Shown here: positions 51,407 to 60,291 of the stretch, one piece after another | How the letters are laid out: the number at the start of each line of letters is the position of its first letter | Numbering within the stretch: position 1 is the stretch's first letter | Source of the DNA: an uncultured Piscirickettsiaceae bacterium | Lineage (GTDB): Bacteria > Pseudomonadota > Gammaproteobacteria > Methylococcales > Cycloclasticaceae | Direction: 5' to 3' | DNA: 64,000 nucleotides | Assembly: GCA_913061075.1 (NCBI GenBank) | Contig: CAJXSK010000004.1 | Span: forward strand, 1 to 64,000 | Position numbers and translations under genes: made by a program | The notes under the pieces: model-generated | What the model was told of the DNA's origin: nothing | Database searches by the model: none | What the model saw: the letters and a program-made list of their open reading frames with translations, nothing else

Positions 51407-52293
51407 TTGGTTAATTTGTTAAATGCTTCTTGGTATTTAAGGGCGGTTTTTTCGGCGACGTCAGTGCTTAACGCTGGCCCTGGATCAGTTTTATCCCAAT
51501 CAAGCGTTTCTAAGTAGTCTCGTACAATCTGTTTGTCATAACTGGCCGGACTTGTGCCTACTTTGTATTCGTTAGCATCCCAGAATCGAGATGAGTCAGG
51601 CGTTAGTACTTCATCAATTAAGTGCAAAACGCCATTGTCATCAAGGCCGAACTCAAATTTTGTATCTGCAATAATAATATCGCGCTCTAATGCATATTTT
51701 GCTGCTGTTGTGTACAGGGTTAGACTGATGTCGCGCACTTGTTTAGCGAGGTCTTCGCCTAGTAAGTCAACCGTTTTCTCATAAGATATGTTTTCATCAT
51801 GATCACCGACAGCAGCCTTTGTAGATGGCGTGAAAATGGCCTCAGGTAATTGCGACGCTTGTTGTAAGTTCTCAGGCAACTGAATGCCGCACACTTTGCC
51901 AGAACGTTGGTAATCTTTCCAGCCCGAACCAATTAAGTACCCTCGAACGATGGCTTCAATGGGTAATGGCTTTAGCTTTTTAACGATAATGCCGCGCTTT
52001 TCAAGACGTTGACAATCTTCTGCGCTGTCTAGTACTTTATCTAATGTTAAATCAGATAGTTGATTTGGTATTAAATGGCCTAATTTTTTGAACCAAAAGT
52101 CAGATACTTCATTTAACACAATGCCCTTGCCTGGTATCGGGTCAGGTAAAATAACGTCAAATGCAGATAATCTGTCCGTGGTGACGATAAGCATATGCTT
52201 GTCATCAATATCATAAATGTCACGCACTTTTCCTTTGTGTATAAGTGGTAAGCTGTTTAGGTTGGCGTCGAGAAGAGAAGCTGGAATAGTCAT
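51403..52293 (-). CDS. purC: SAICAR synthase
   Basis: Phosphoribosylaminoimidazole-succinocarboxamide synthase of de novo purine synthesis. The ATP-grasp-like fold is evident from [55 protein letters not shown] and [14 protein letters not shown]. At 296 residues it is the longer form seen in yeast and many proteobacteria rather than the 237-residue E. coli type. It is a single gene on the minus strand. Confidence 0.96.
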   Translation of the reverse strand: MTIPASLLDANLNSLPLIHKGKVRDIYDIDDKHMLIVTTDRLSAFDVILPDPIPGKGIVLNEVSDFWFKKLGHLIPNQLSDLTLDKVLDSAEDCQRLEKRGIIVKKLKPLPIEAIVRGYLIGSGWKDYQRSGKVCGIQLPENLQQASQLPEAIFTPSTKAAVGDHDENISYEKTVDLLGEDLAKQVRDISLTLYTTAAKYALERDIIIADTKFEFGLDDNGVLHLIDEVLTPDSSRFWDANEYKVGTSPASYDKQIVRDYLETLDWDKTDPGPALSTDVAEKTALKYQEAFNKLTN

Positions 52294-52377
52294 TAGATTG
52301 TCGTGTGGTTGAAAAGCCGCTAATCATCTAATTTTATTAATAATTTTGCAAGTAAAAGGTGTGAAAGAGTAGGTGTC

Positions 52378-53142
52378 ATGGGAAAAATATTAGGTGGTGT
52401 GTTTGGTTATATGACGTTTGGTGTTTGGGGCGCGCTAATTGGCGTCTATATTGGTCATAAGTTTGATACGGGTATGGCGCAGAATTTGCTAAACCCTGAG
52501 CGCCAGCAGCAAATTAAAAAAACATTTTTTAAATCAACGTTTGCTGTAATGGGGCATGTGGCCAAAGCGGATGGACAAGTGTCGCCTGAAGAAATTCAGA
52601 TGGCACAACGCGTAATGGCCCAAATGGAATTGTCTCCCGATATGAAAAAGGAGGCGATTGCAGAGTTTAATAGGGGCAAAAGTGCAAGTTTTGATTTAGA
52701 TGTTGAATTGGCCGAGTTTAAACAATCGTGTCAACGTCATAAAAACTTGGTCAAAATGTTCATAGAAGTTCAACTTCAGGCAGCCTATGCAGACGGCACA
52801 TTAGATAGCTCAGAAGATGCGGTTTTGCTGCATATATGCGGACATTTAGGCATACCAAAATTTGCATATGAGCAATTGAAAAACATGATGGGTGCAAGTC
52901 AGCGTCGAGGCTCCCATCAGCAATCTCAATCTACGCCTGAAGAAGCCTATGCTATCTTAGGTGTTAATAAAACGGCGACAGACGCCGAGGTAAAAAAGGC
53001 ATATCGCCGACTTATTAGTCAACATCATCCTGACAAATTGGTATCAAAAGGTTTGCCAGATGAAATGATGAAGATTGCCAAAGAAAAAACGCAACAGATT
53101 ACAGAAGCGTATGACACGGTTCGTGAACTTAGAAAAAAATAG
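52378..53142 (+). CDS. djlA: Membrane-anchored co-chaperone DjlA
   Basis: A 254-residue DnaJ-like protein. An N-terminal glycine-rich transmembrane segment (about 5-27, GGVFGYMTFGVWGALIGVYI), a TerB-type helical domain (about 45-165) and a C-terminal J domain with HHPDKL (about 185-254) follow the DjlA order. It stimulates DnaK ATPase near the inner membrane. It diverges from purC. Confidence 0.93.
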   Translation: MGKILGGVFGYMTFGVWGALIGVYIGHKFDTGMAQNLLNPERQQQIKKTFFKSTFAVMGHVAKADGQVSPEEIQMAQRVMAQMELSPDMKKEAIAEFNRGKSASFDLDVELAEFKQSCQRHKNLVKMFIEVQLQAAYADGTLDSSEDAVLLHICGHLGIPKFAYEQLKNMMGASQRRGSHQQSQSTPEEAYAILGVNKTATDAEVKKAYRRLISQHHPDKLVSKGLPDEMMKIAKEKTQQITEAYDTVRELRKK

Positions 53143-53206
53143 ATTTATTTGTTGGTGAATAGTCTCGGCAAAGGTTGTTTATTTTTTTGTTATCGTCTTT
53201 GGTGTC

Positions 53207-53236
53207 TTGTACATTAGCTCAATACCCCGATAAAAT
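53207..53236 (+). promoter_or_regulatory. Candidate sigma-70 promoter for yajQ
   Basis: TTGTAC (53,207-53,212) and TAAAAT (53,231-53,236) are separated by 18 bases. They lie 34 bases upstream of the start codon. Confidence 0.4.
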
Positions 53237-53269
53237 ATTTAAACTCTTAATAACGTAATAGGAATAATA

Positions 53270-53752
53270 ATGCCTTCATTTGATGTGGTGTCAGAAGTAG
53301 ATATGCATGAATTAACAAATGCTGTTGATCAGGCGAACAAAGAAGTGACAACGCGCTATGATTTTAAAGGAACGGATGCAAAAGTTGAGTTGTCGGGCAA
53401 TGATGTGTTGTTGGTGGGCGAATCTAAATTCCAATTGGGGCAGATGCTTGATATCTTGCGAATAAAGCTATCTCGTCGAAACATTGATGTGGACTGTATG
53501 GATGCGCAACCTGCTGAAGAATCTGGCTTAAAGGTTAAACAAAAAATAGTGATTAAAGAAGGCTTAGATACTGAGTCAGCAAAAAAAATCACTAAGCTTA
53601 TTAAAGAAAAGAAGCTTAAGGTTCAAGCGCAAATTCAAAATGAACAAGTTCGCGTAACAGGGAAAAAGCGAGATGATTTGCAAGCCGTTATGGCAGAACT
53701 TAGGTCGGCGGCCTTGGGTCTTCCATTACAGTTTAAAAACTTTAGGGATTGA
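53270..53752 (+). CDS. YajQ family cyclic di-GMP-binding protein
   Basis: A 160-residue protein with two ferredoxin-like domains, of the YajQ/UPF0234 family. The start MPSFDVVSEVDMHELTNAVD, TRYDFKGTDAKVEL and the end GLPLQFKNFRD are diagnostic. Some members bind cyclic di-GMP and act as transcriptional co-factors. The role here is not known. A hairpin terminator follows. Confidence 0.93.
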   Translation: MPSFDVVSEVDMHELTNAVDQANKEVTTRYDFKGTDAKVELSGNDVLLVGESKFQLGQMLDILRIKLSRRNIDVDCMDAQPAEESGLKVKQKIVIKEGLDTESAKKITKLIKEKKLKVQAQIQNEQVRVTGKKRDDLQAVMAELRSAALGLPLQFKNFRD

Positions 53753-53766
53753 AATTACAGTACCTC

Positions 53767-53797
53767 CGTTGCCGGCAAACTTTTGCCAACGTTTTTT
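53767..53797 (+). terminator. Terminator after yajQ
   Basis: CGTT-GCC-GGCAAA pairs with TTTGCC-AACG around CT, with a 3-nt bulge on the left arm. Six T follow. It lies 15 bases past the stop. Confidence 0.7.
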
Positions 53798-53924
53798 GTA
53801 AAAGGTAGTAAACCAGCATTTTTTTAAATTAATAATTCTCTTAACTTATTGATAATAAATACTAAATTTAAATAGGCACATCAATTGCATTTGAATCAAT
53901 TATCTAATTGAATAAAGGTGTGAT

Positions 53925-54761
53925 ATGCGGTTTTTTACGTTATTTAATGTCGTTTTGTTAATGTTGTTGTGCTCGGTTGTCGTGTTGATTTCACCAAGTC
54001 ACTTATTGGCACTTATCAATCTACCGGGCTTTATTGTTGTTTGCGGTGGAACCCTATGTGCGGCCATATTAAGTAAGTCGCAACACAAGACGGTTGGATT
54101 ATTAAAAGACATTCCGTCTATTGTAAAAAGTGAGCAAACGCTGCACGTGCATATGGACTTTAAGCAATTGTTACGGCTAGCGTACTTGTTTCGATCTAAT
54201 CAAAAAAAGCTGCTGGAGCAAGAGCTTAAACCGGTTGGCCAAGTTATATTAAAAAAGGGCACTCAACTAATACTTGATCGTTGTGATATAGACGATGTGC
54301 AGAAAATACTTAATAAAGAACGCGCTAAACTAATTCAAGTTGATGTAGAAAAAGCGCAGATGCTACGAATGATGGCAAGCTATGCCCCAGCATTCGGCAT
54401 GCTGGGAACCTTGTTAGGCATGATACATATGCTGTATGGATTGGGTGATTCAGGCTTAGATGAAATTGGTTCAACGATGGGTTTTGCTCTTTTAACGACG
54501 CTGTATGGGTTGGTGTTGGCAAACTTGGTCTGTAAGCCATTAGCAATGAAAGTTGAACGGCAGGTAGCGCATTATAACGACCATATGAATACCTTGATTG
54601 AGGGCGTTACGATGATGAGTGCTAAAAAACACCCATTAATCATTATGGATATGCTTGAAGCGAATGGTTTCCCTCTTGAGGTACCACAACAGCCTAAGAA
54701 GAAAGCAGATCGGTTTTCATTTTCAAAGTTAATTCCAGTTGCTACTGCCCATGTCGACTGA
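53925..54761 (+). CDS. motA: MotA/TolQ-type motor stator protein (MotA-like)
   Basis: A 278-residue inner-membrane protein with four predicted helices (about 5-25, 28-50, 148-172 and 182-204). The pore helices carry the MotA pattern APAFGMLGTLLGMIHML and GFALLTTLYGLVLANL. With the MotB-like product of the next gene it should form an ion-driven stator. No flagellar gene is nearby, so the partner rotor is unproven. It overlaps motB by 11 bases. Confidence 0.85.
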   Translation: MRFFTLFNVVLLMLLCSVVVLISPSHLLALINLPGFIVVCGGTLCAAILSKSQHKTVGLLKDIPSIVKSEQTLHVHMDFKQLLRLAYLFRSNQKKLLEQELKPVGQVILKKGTQLILDRCDIDDVQKILNKERAKLIQVDVEKAQMLRMMASYAPAFGMLGTLLGMIHMLYGLGDSGLDEIGSTMGFALLTTLYGLVLANLVCKPLAMKVERQVAHYNDHMNTLIEGVTMMSAKKHPLIIMDMLEANGFPLEVPQQPKKKADRFSFSKLIPVATAHVD

Positions 54762-55389
54762 TTCTAATGTGAAGCGACGGTTTGACGATGCGGGAAATCT
54801 TCAGACAGATATTAATGAACAAGAATCGTGGGTGCTAAGTTACGTGGACTTGTTGTTGTTAATGGTGACGTTGTTTGTGTTATTACTGAGTTATCAGCAG
54901 CAAGAATTAAAAAAAGCACAAGAACAACAGGTAACAGTTGAGCCGGTTTACACACTAAAGCCGACGTTGGTTGACCAAGTGTATGTGGCGGGCTTAAAAG
55001 GTAAAGTGAGTTTTATAGAGGAAAATAACCGAGTTAGACTCGCCATGAGTGACCATATATTATTTTTACCTGGAGATGCTAACCTTAGCCATTCTGGCGA
55101 ACAAGTGCTCGATGAGCTGGCGGCGATGTTAAAAAAACGACCGTCTAAAATTCTTGTTGAAGGGCATACAGATAATCAAGGTATTTCAACACCTCGGTTT
55201 CAATCAAATTGGGAACTTTCTTCTGCTAGGGCTAGCAGTGTTACACGGCATTTAATTTCGATGGGGATTAGCCCTGCTCGACTAAGCGCTATTGGTTATG
55301 CAGATACTCGTCCGCTTGAGGAAAATAATACAAAAATAGGGCGTACTAAAAATAGGCGGGTAGAGCTTGTTTTAACAGCACTTGAATGA
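54751..55389 (+). CDS. motB: OmpA/MotB domain stator protein (MotB-like)
   Basis: A 212-residue protein with one N-terminal helix, SWVLSYVDLLLLMVTLFVLL, containing the ion-binding Asp33, then a linker and a C-terminal OmpA-like peptidoglycan-binding domain (about 115-210, with VEGHTDNQG and SSARASSVTRHLI). I start at ATG 54,751 inside the motA end. It has no strong ribosome site, so translational coupling is likely. It is shorter than E. coli MotB (308). Its last 18 bases overlap the convergent kinase gene. Confidence 0.83.
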   Translation: MSTDSNVKRRFDDAGNLQTDINEQESWVLSYVDLLLLMVTLFVLLLSYQQQELKKAQEQQVTVEPVYTLKPTLVDQVYVAGLKGKVSFIEENNRVRLAMSDHILFLPGDANLSHSGEQVLDELAAMLKKRPSKILVEGHTDNQGISTPRFQSNWELSSARASSVTRHLISMGISPARLSAIGYADTRPLEENNTKIGRTKNRRVELVLTALE

Positions 55390-56331
55390 CACTTTCTCGG
55401 CTTGGTGGTGCGTGCCAATATCAATAGTTAAATCTGATATTTTAGGCAAGCTTTCAAGTTGATGGCGAGTTAGCCTTTCAAAATGGCTAATGAAACGTTG
55501 TAAGGCATCTGTCGAACTCATTAGGTGAGGCTCGTGGTGGTGTTGGTCGATGAGCTTTTGTTCTTGAAGCCCCCGCCATTTTAGAATAGAGGAAAAATTA
55601 GGAATCTTTAAAAATACTAAACAATCAAGCAGGTTAAATAGCGTTTTATAATCATTTTTTAAATGTTCATTAACAGTTGTACGCCAAGTCCCTGCTCTAT
55701 CTTCTTCAGACTCTAACGCGTTAACAGGGTGGTTAAGTTCACCATCTTTCTGCGGGCCTGAGCCAACACACCAGCCTTCAAATAGCACAATATCAATAAC
55801 TCCACGGCAGTTTGGCCAGTTCTTTTTAGAAGCTCTGTCATCGTTGCCTTTATCAAATAAGGGGTAATTCATAGTTTTGCCCGCCTTTAATTTTTTGAAG
55901 TCAGTTAGTAGCTGAATACCAAGGCTTGTGTCATGTGTGCCTGGAACGCCGCGCGTTTGAAATAAAGGGTGAATATCTTGCGCCATTTGTTGGCGTTCTA
56001 ATCGTGGTTTGTAAATATCATCGATTGATAATGTCACAACGTTTAGGTTGTACGCGGTTTTTAAAATACTGGCTAACAGTAAAGAGAGGGTTGTTTTCCC
56101 GCTGCCTTGAGCGCCATTCACGCCAACAATTAAGGTGCCATTGGTATTTGAATGTTTGTTAAATAGCCAGTTTGCAAAGGGAATATATAAGCTCGATAAA
56201 TACGGCGTCAGGTCGTTGGTTATTTTTTGTTGTGTGCATATATTATTAAATGCAGGTGAAGTCCGTGTTATCAACGCGTCCATTTCTTGAGTACTAATTG
56301 GGTTTTCAGCGGAAGGCCAAAGAGGTGTCAT
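55372..56331 (-). CDS. D-glycerate 3-kinase-like P-loop kinase
   Basis: A 319-residue kinase of the plant GLYK/YggC-related family. Walker A is GAQGSGKTT (about 72-80), and the catalytic-acid strand SIDDIYKPRLERQ, NYPLFDKGNDDR and VLFEGWCVGSGP are typical. The predicted reaction is ATP-dependent phosphorylation of D-glycerate. Substrate is inferred from family only. It ends 1 base from the DUF445 gene's upstream region on the same strand. Confidence 0.82.
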   Translation of the reverse strand: MTPLWPSAENPISTQEMDALITRTSPAFNNICTQQKITNDLTPYLSSLYIPFANWLFNKHSNTNGTLIVGVNGAQGSGKTTLSLLLASILKTAYNLNVVTLSIDDIYKPRLERQQMAQDIHPLFQTRGVPGTHDTSLGIQLLTDFKKLKAGKTMNYPLFDKGNDDRASKKNWPNCRGVIDIVLFEGWCVGSGPQKDGELNHPVNALESEEDRAGTWRTTVNEHLKNDYKTLFNLLDCLVFLKIPNFSSILKWRGLQEQKLIDQHHHEPHLMSSTDALQRFISHFERLTRHQLESLPKISDLTIDIGTHHQAEKVSFKCC

Positions 56332-56332
56332 A

Positions 56333-57070
56333 TTAAATTAAGCTAAACACCAGCCCGATTAATCCTCCAAATACGCCACCCCACACGACGAGCCAACCAA
56401 GGTGCGCTTTAATCATTTGCTGGATAATTTGTTTTACTATGTCAGGCGTTAACTCGTCTAATCGTTTTTCGACAATAGCTTCAATGTCCTTGATTAGATC
56501 GCCGCTAATTTGTTGCGCATTAATGCCTTCATGTATCGCTTCAACAAAGGCTTCACTTTCGGTCATCTCGGTTAGGGTGTTACGAATTTTTTTGCAGAAA
56601 GGCTCTTTCAACGGTTCAAGTGCTTCAACGCCGCCAACCATCGCAAGCATGCTGCCGAAAGATGATTCAGTAATAGCTTCCACTAGGCTTTGAAATAGTT
56701 TGTCATAGTCTAGTTTGTCTAATAAAGGATCTACATTAAACAATTGCTGGGCTGAATCTTCTTCGCGTTGTAAAAAACGTTCGATATTTTCTTGAGTAAA
56801 AAACTGCCGCATAATGAGATCTTGAATGCCACGCTTAAATTCTTCGAAATGGGCGGGAATAACACCAGAACCATATAGAAAGGGAACGCGCTCGAATAAC
56901 ATGTGGATAGCAATCCAGTTGGTGATGGCGCCAGACAAGGCAAAAATACCAACAGCTTTAATGTTGTCTGCATATAAGGGGCTAAAAAAACTGCCCACCA
57001 AAATACAAAAAGCGATAACGTTGGTTAGTAGGCTTTTATTGATTGAAGAAGGTGTTTGCGCGGTATCCAT
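56333..57070 (-). CDS. DUF445 family membrane protein
   Basis: A 245-residue protein of the DUF445 family. N-terminal helices (about 15-35 and 40-60, with the family motif GAITNWIAIHMLFERVPFLYGSGVIP) are followed by a long helical soluble part and a C-terminal helix (VVWGGVFGGLIGLVFSL). The function is unknown. I start at ATG 57,070. A TTG 78 bases upstream would extend it into the CopD-like gene, and no strong ribosome site decides between them. Confidence 0.8.
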   Translation of the reverse strand: MDTAQTPSSINKSLLTNVIAFCILVGSFFSPLYADNIKAVGIFALSGAITNWIAIHMLFERVPFLYGSGVIPAHFEEFKRGIQDLIMRQFFTQENIERFLQREEDSAQQLFNVDPLLDKLDYDKLFQSLVEAITESSFGSMLAMVGGVEALEPLKEPFCKKIRNTLTEMTESEAFVEAIHEGINAQQISGDLIKDIEAIVEKRLDELTPDIVKQIIQQMIKAHLGWLVVWGGVFGGLIGLVFSLI

Positions 57071-57095
57071 CGTTTTAATCAAAACGTCTCGTAAA

Positions 57096-57560
57096 TTAAG
57101 TAAATAAGTATCTGCCGCCTGTTGCAACAACGACAACAGTAAGCCCAAGTATTAAGTTAATGCCAATTAGCATTCTGATTTGAGCTAAGTGTTTCCCCGC
57201 CTCTTCCCAATTATTATCTATCACTGCCTGAGTAAGGCGTTTGCGAGGAGCAAAAAATAGATGCATAAATAACAAAGACATAATAATGCCCATACTCATC
57301 ATAATATGGATGTGTACGCCAAGGCCTTTCATGCCGCCAAATTTAACGGAAATCAACCAAAACCCAGTACCTAAAAGAAGGACAACGGATGCCCAGACCC
57401 AAGGAAAAAACGTTGAGAAAACGTTTGACCAGAGTGTGAGCCGTTGCGGTGGTTCAAATTGGATGGCCGCGATAGGACGTAAAACTAAGTAAGCGAAGAA
57501 CATACCACCGACCCAAATAACGGCGGATAAAACGTGTAAGCTTATAGCGAGAGGTATCAT
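57096..57560 (-). CDS. CopD family membrane protein
   Basis: A 154-residue protein with four predicted helices. The start IPLAISLHVLSAVIWVGGMF is the His-containing first helix of the CopD superfamily, and later helices keep His residues (VHIHIMMSMG, MHLFF). CopD proteins act in copper import or handling. This short form could instead be a heme-type membrane protein. GGAGC precedes the ATG. It is upstream of the DUF445 gene on the same strand. Confidence 0.8.
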   Translation of the reverse strand: MIPLAISLHVLSAVIWVGGMFFAYLVLRPIAAIQFEPPQRLTLWSNVFSTFFPWVWASVVLLLGTGFWLISVKFGGMKGLGVHIHIMMSMGIIMSLLFMHLFFAPRKRLTQAVIDNNWEEAGKHLAQIRMLIGINLILGLTVVVVATGGRYLFT

Positions 57561-57587
57561 GATTGCTCCTGTGTGATTGTTTAATGA

Positions 57588-58385
57588 TTAGCGTTGCTGA
57601 GTAACACTTGTTAACCAACTATGTATTGATAGTGCAAGCGGTTCACTTAAACCGGTGAATAAATGATCAGCACCTTGTGTTTCTTGTTGCCTGTTTAAGG
57701 CGTTATTTTTAGATAAAATTGTCTTCCGAGTATTGGCCATTTGTACAACGCTGGGAAGGTCTTGGCTACCGTATATATCTAAAGTGGGTATTTTAACTTT
57801 TTCTAATAGCGCTATTGTACTTGTATCATCAGTTTTTGATGGCAGTGTGGGTAAGCCAATTAACACTAATGCATCACATGCTATGCCTTCTTTAGATGCT
57901 AAGAAGCTGATGGCCATAACAGCGCCTAAGCTGTGGGCGACCATAGTACACGGTTGATTGGGAAAGTTTTCTTTAAGGTAATTCAGAGAAGCTTCAATTC
58001 TAGGCGCGCTTTCGGGCACCAGTGTTATGTAGTCATCCATTGGTGCATCGTGGGGCAAAATGGGTAATTGAATGGCGAGTGTAGACCAGCCGTATTGTGC
58101 TAAGTTGTCTCGTAAAGGGTGAATGAGTTGTGGTGCATTGGGGTTTGACCCCATACCGTGAAGAATTAGCGTTACGCCTTTCGGTTTCACATCCGTTTCT
58201 TTATTGAGAAGGCCGATGAATTCAGTGTCAGACGCTTTAAGTGACACAACGTCGCCTATAATAATGCTATCTTTTATGGTCTCGGCGAGCATTTTTTCGC
58301 GTTCGATATCAGACGCACTTGTAACGCCAATCAAGCCAAATAGACTTAAAAAAAGCATGATAAAAAAAGACAGGTGTTTTTTCAT
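57588..58385 (-). CDS. DUF3530 family exported alpha/beta-hydrolase
   Basis: A 265-residue protein with a signal peptide (about 1-24) and an alpha/beta-hydrolase domain of the DUF3530 family. LILHGMGSNPNAPQLIHPLR matches the family segment after strand 3. The nucleophile elbow is AHSLGA. GSQDLPS gives the Asp and GADHLF the His. Its substrate is unknown. It diverges from the DUF2835 gene. Confidence 0.8.
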   Translation of the reverse strand: MKKHLSFFIMLFLSLFGLIGVTSASDIEREKMLAETIKDSIIIGDVVSLKASDTEFIGLLNKETDVKPKGVTLILHGMGSNPNAPQLIHPLRDNLAQYGWSTLAIQLPILPHDAPMDDYITLVPESAPRIEASLNYLKENFPNQPCTMVAHSLGAVMAISFLASKEGIACDALVLIGLPTLPSKTDDTSTIALLEKVKIPTLDIYGSQDLPSVVQMANTRKTILSKNNALNRQQETQGADHLFTGLSEPLALSIHSWLTSVTQQR

Positions 58386-58466
58386 GTTGATAGCTAGATT
58401 AAACTAGGAGTTGAAGTGACAATAGTGCATCAGACGCAAGCAAAAAGCCAGTAGTAAGGTCGAAAT

Positions 58467-58694
58467 ATGAGTTCTCAATATATACGGTTTAAGTTAGCTA
58501 TATCATCAGATGCATTTTTAGCTGTTTATAAAGGCCATGCAAAAAATATTTCAACTATCGCATTGGATGGTCGGCGGGTTGAGTTTGCTGCTGAAAAAAT
58601 CAGACAATTTTTAAGCCATGAGGGGATTTTCGGCGTTTTTGAGATGGAAATTGACGAGGAAAGCCGCTTTATATCGATCAAACGGCTGGGATAG
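58467..58694 (+). CDS. DUF2835 family protein
   Basis: A 75-residue protein matching DUF2835: the N-terminal YIRFKLAISSDAFLAVYKG, the middle LDGRRVEFAAEKIRQFL and the C-terminal RFISIKRLG. The family is small, soluble and uncharacterised, found mainly in gammaproteobacteria. It lies 68 bases upstream of rpe. Confidence 0.82.
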   Translation: MSSQYIRFKLAISSDAFLAVYKGHAKNISTIALDGRRVEFAAEKIRQFLSHEGIFGVFEMEIDEESRFISIKRLG

Positions 58695-58762
58695 CCGTAT
58701 TGGGGTGAAAAAAAGTCTAAAGTCGGTTAACCTTCTTATACTTTAACGATGCGCACGATGCT

Positions 58763-59434
58763 ATGAAAACACCTTTAATCGCCCCTTCTATTCTTTCTGC
58801 GGACTTTGCTCGATTGGGTGAAGAAGTTGATAATGTATTAGCGGCCGGTGCTGATGTAGTGCATTTTGATGTGATGGACAATCACTATGTTCCCAACTTA
58901 ACCATTGGTCCCTTGGTTTGCGAAGCGCTGCGTAATCATGGTGTAACAGCTCCCATCGATGTGCATTTAATGGTGAAGCCTGTTGATCGAATTATTCCTG
59001 ACTTTGCTAAAGCGGGGGCAACTTATATCACGTTTCACCCAGAAGCCAGTGAGCATGTGGACCGCAGTTTGGGTTTGATAAAAGAGTTGGGTTGTAAAGC
59101 GGGTTTAGTGTTTAACCCTGCAACGCCGTTGAGCCATTTAGATTATGTGATGGATAAAATTGACGTTATTTTATTGATGTCAGTCAACCCAGGTTTTGGT
59201 GGGCAAAGCTTTATTCCAGCCACCTTAGAAAAACTTCGTCAAGCGCGCCAACGTATTGATGCCAGCGGGTTTGATATTCGCCTAGAAGTCGATGGTGGCG
59301 TTAAGATTGATAATATTGGAGAAATCGCCGCCGCCGGTGCCGACATGTTTGTCGCGGGGTCAGCTATTTTTAACACCAATGATTACACAAAAACAATCAA
59401 CGACATGCGCGAACAAATAGCTAAGGCATTGTAA
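58763..59434 (+). CDS. rpe: Ribulose-phosphate 3-epimerase
   Basis: A 223-residue TIM barrel that interconverts ribulose 5-phosphate and xylulose 5-phosphate in the pentose phosphate pathway. The metal and catalytic residues appear in [48 protein letters not shown] and LEVDGGV. It is followed immediately by gph, as in E. coli and Pseudomonas. Confidence 0.97.
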   Translation: MKTPLIAPSILSADFARLGEEVDNVLAAGADVVHFDVMDNHYVPNLTIGPLVCEALRNHGVTAPIDVHLMVKPVDRIIPDFAKAGATYITFHPEASEHVDRSLGLIKELGCKAGLVFNPATPLSHLDYVMDKIDVILLMSVNPGFGGQSFIPATLEKLRQARQRIDASGFDIRLEVDGGVKIDNIGEIAAAGADMFVAGSAIFNTNDYTKTINDMREQIAKAL

Positions 59435-60127
59435 ATGCAGGCACTGATTAAACAAGGTACGCCAAAGCTGATGGCGTTTGATTTAGATGGCACCTTGGTA
59501 GACAGCGTGCCAGATTTGGCGAATGCAGTGAATGCCACATTAGCGGATTTGAAATTACAACCACACGATCAAAACCAAGTACGAGGCTGGATTGGTAATG
59601 GGGCCCAAGTGCTTATTAAGCGCGCGTTATCGGGTGATCTGAAAGGTGACGTGCCAACGGAATTATTCGAAAAAGTATACCCCTCTTTTTTGACATACTA
59701 TGCAGAACATTTGTGTATAGATAGCACCTTGTATTCTGGTGTAAAAGAAACACTACAGGCTTTACAACAATCAGGCATTACCTTGGCGTGCATTACCAAT
59801 AAACCGTCGCAATTTACTGCGCCATTGTTGGAGAAGTTAGGTCTTGCTTCGTTTTTTGACTATGTCGCGAGCGGTGATACATTCATCGAGAAAAAACCTC
59901 ATCCTATGCCATTGTTAAGCGTCGCTGAACATTTTGATATTCAACCTGGCGAGTCTCTTATGGTTGGTGATTCTATCAATGATATACAAGCGGCTAAATC
60001 GGCGGGTTTTAAGTCGGTTTGTGTCGATTATGGATATGCCGGAGAGCATGATATCTATACAATGTGCGCAGATGCGGTGATAAGCCAATTTTCTCAATTA
60101 AACGGGTTTCTGCAAAAGGCAGCGTAA
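59435..60127 (+). CDS. gph: Phosphoglycolate phosphatase
   Basis: A 230-residue HAD phosphatase that removes 2-phosphoglycolate, a product of DNA-end repair. Asp16 and Asp18 are in AFDLDGTLVDS. Motif II is ACITNKPSQF, the Lys motif follows, and motif IV is GDSINDIQAAKSAGF. The ATG directly follows the rpe stop. The gph stop overlaps by one base the ATG of the tryptophan leader peptide (TAATG). Confidence 0.95.
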   Translation: MQALIKQGTPKLMAFDLDGTLVDSVPDLANAVNATLADLKLQPHDQNQVRGWIGNGAQVLIKRALSGDLKGDVPTELFEKVYPSFLTYYAEHLCIDSTLYSGVKETLQALQQSGITLACITNKPSQFTAPLLEKLGLASFFDYVASGDTFIEKKPHPMPLLSVAEHFDIQPGESLMVGDSINDIQAAKSAGFKSVCVDYGYAGEHDIYTMCADAVISQFSQLNGFLQKAA

Positions 60128-60225
60128 TGACTTACTTTTTATACCAAAAGGGCATAAGTTTCGTAGAAACGATGGGTCTGTTTAACTCAGCTTTATCAAA
60201 TGAACGATGGTGGTGTTGGCGATAG
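60127..60225 (+). CDS. trpL: Tryptophan leader peptide
   Basis: A 32-codon open frame whose last residues are WWCWR followed by TAG. Three Trp codons in four are the mark of a ribosome-stalling leader. ATG 60,127 has AAGG seven bases upstream and overlaps the gph stop (TAATG). A shorter version could start at ATG 60,172 (17 codons), but that ATG follows a small hairpin and lacks a good ribosome site. The trpE ATG is 66 bases past the stop. The peptide should sense charged tRNA-Trp. Confidence 0.8.
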   Translation: MTYFLYQKGISFVETMGLFNSALSNERWWCWR

Positions 60226-60267
60226 TGATAGTCACGTCTTAGTGCGTGAAATCGACCACCACGTTTT
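60208..60267 (+). promoter_or_regulatory. Putative trp attenuator structure
   Basis: The Trp codons (TGGTGGT, 60,208-60,214) can pair with ACCACCA (60,255-60,261), adjacent CGAT (60,220-60,223) with ATCG (60,251-60,254), and inside TCACG (60,232-60,236) with CGTGA (60,245-60,249). Only four T follow (60,264-60,267). A stalled ribosome would hide the left arm. GTGA-TAG-TCAC is a possible alternative hairpin. The fold differs from the classic four-segment attenuator, and terminator strength is uncertain. Confidence 0.5.
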
Positions 60268-60291
60268 AAATATTGATAAAGAGATAAGCCA

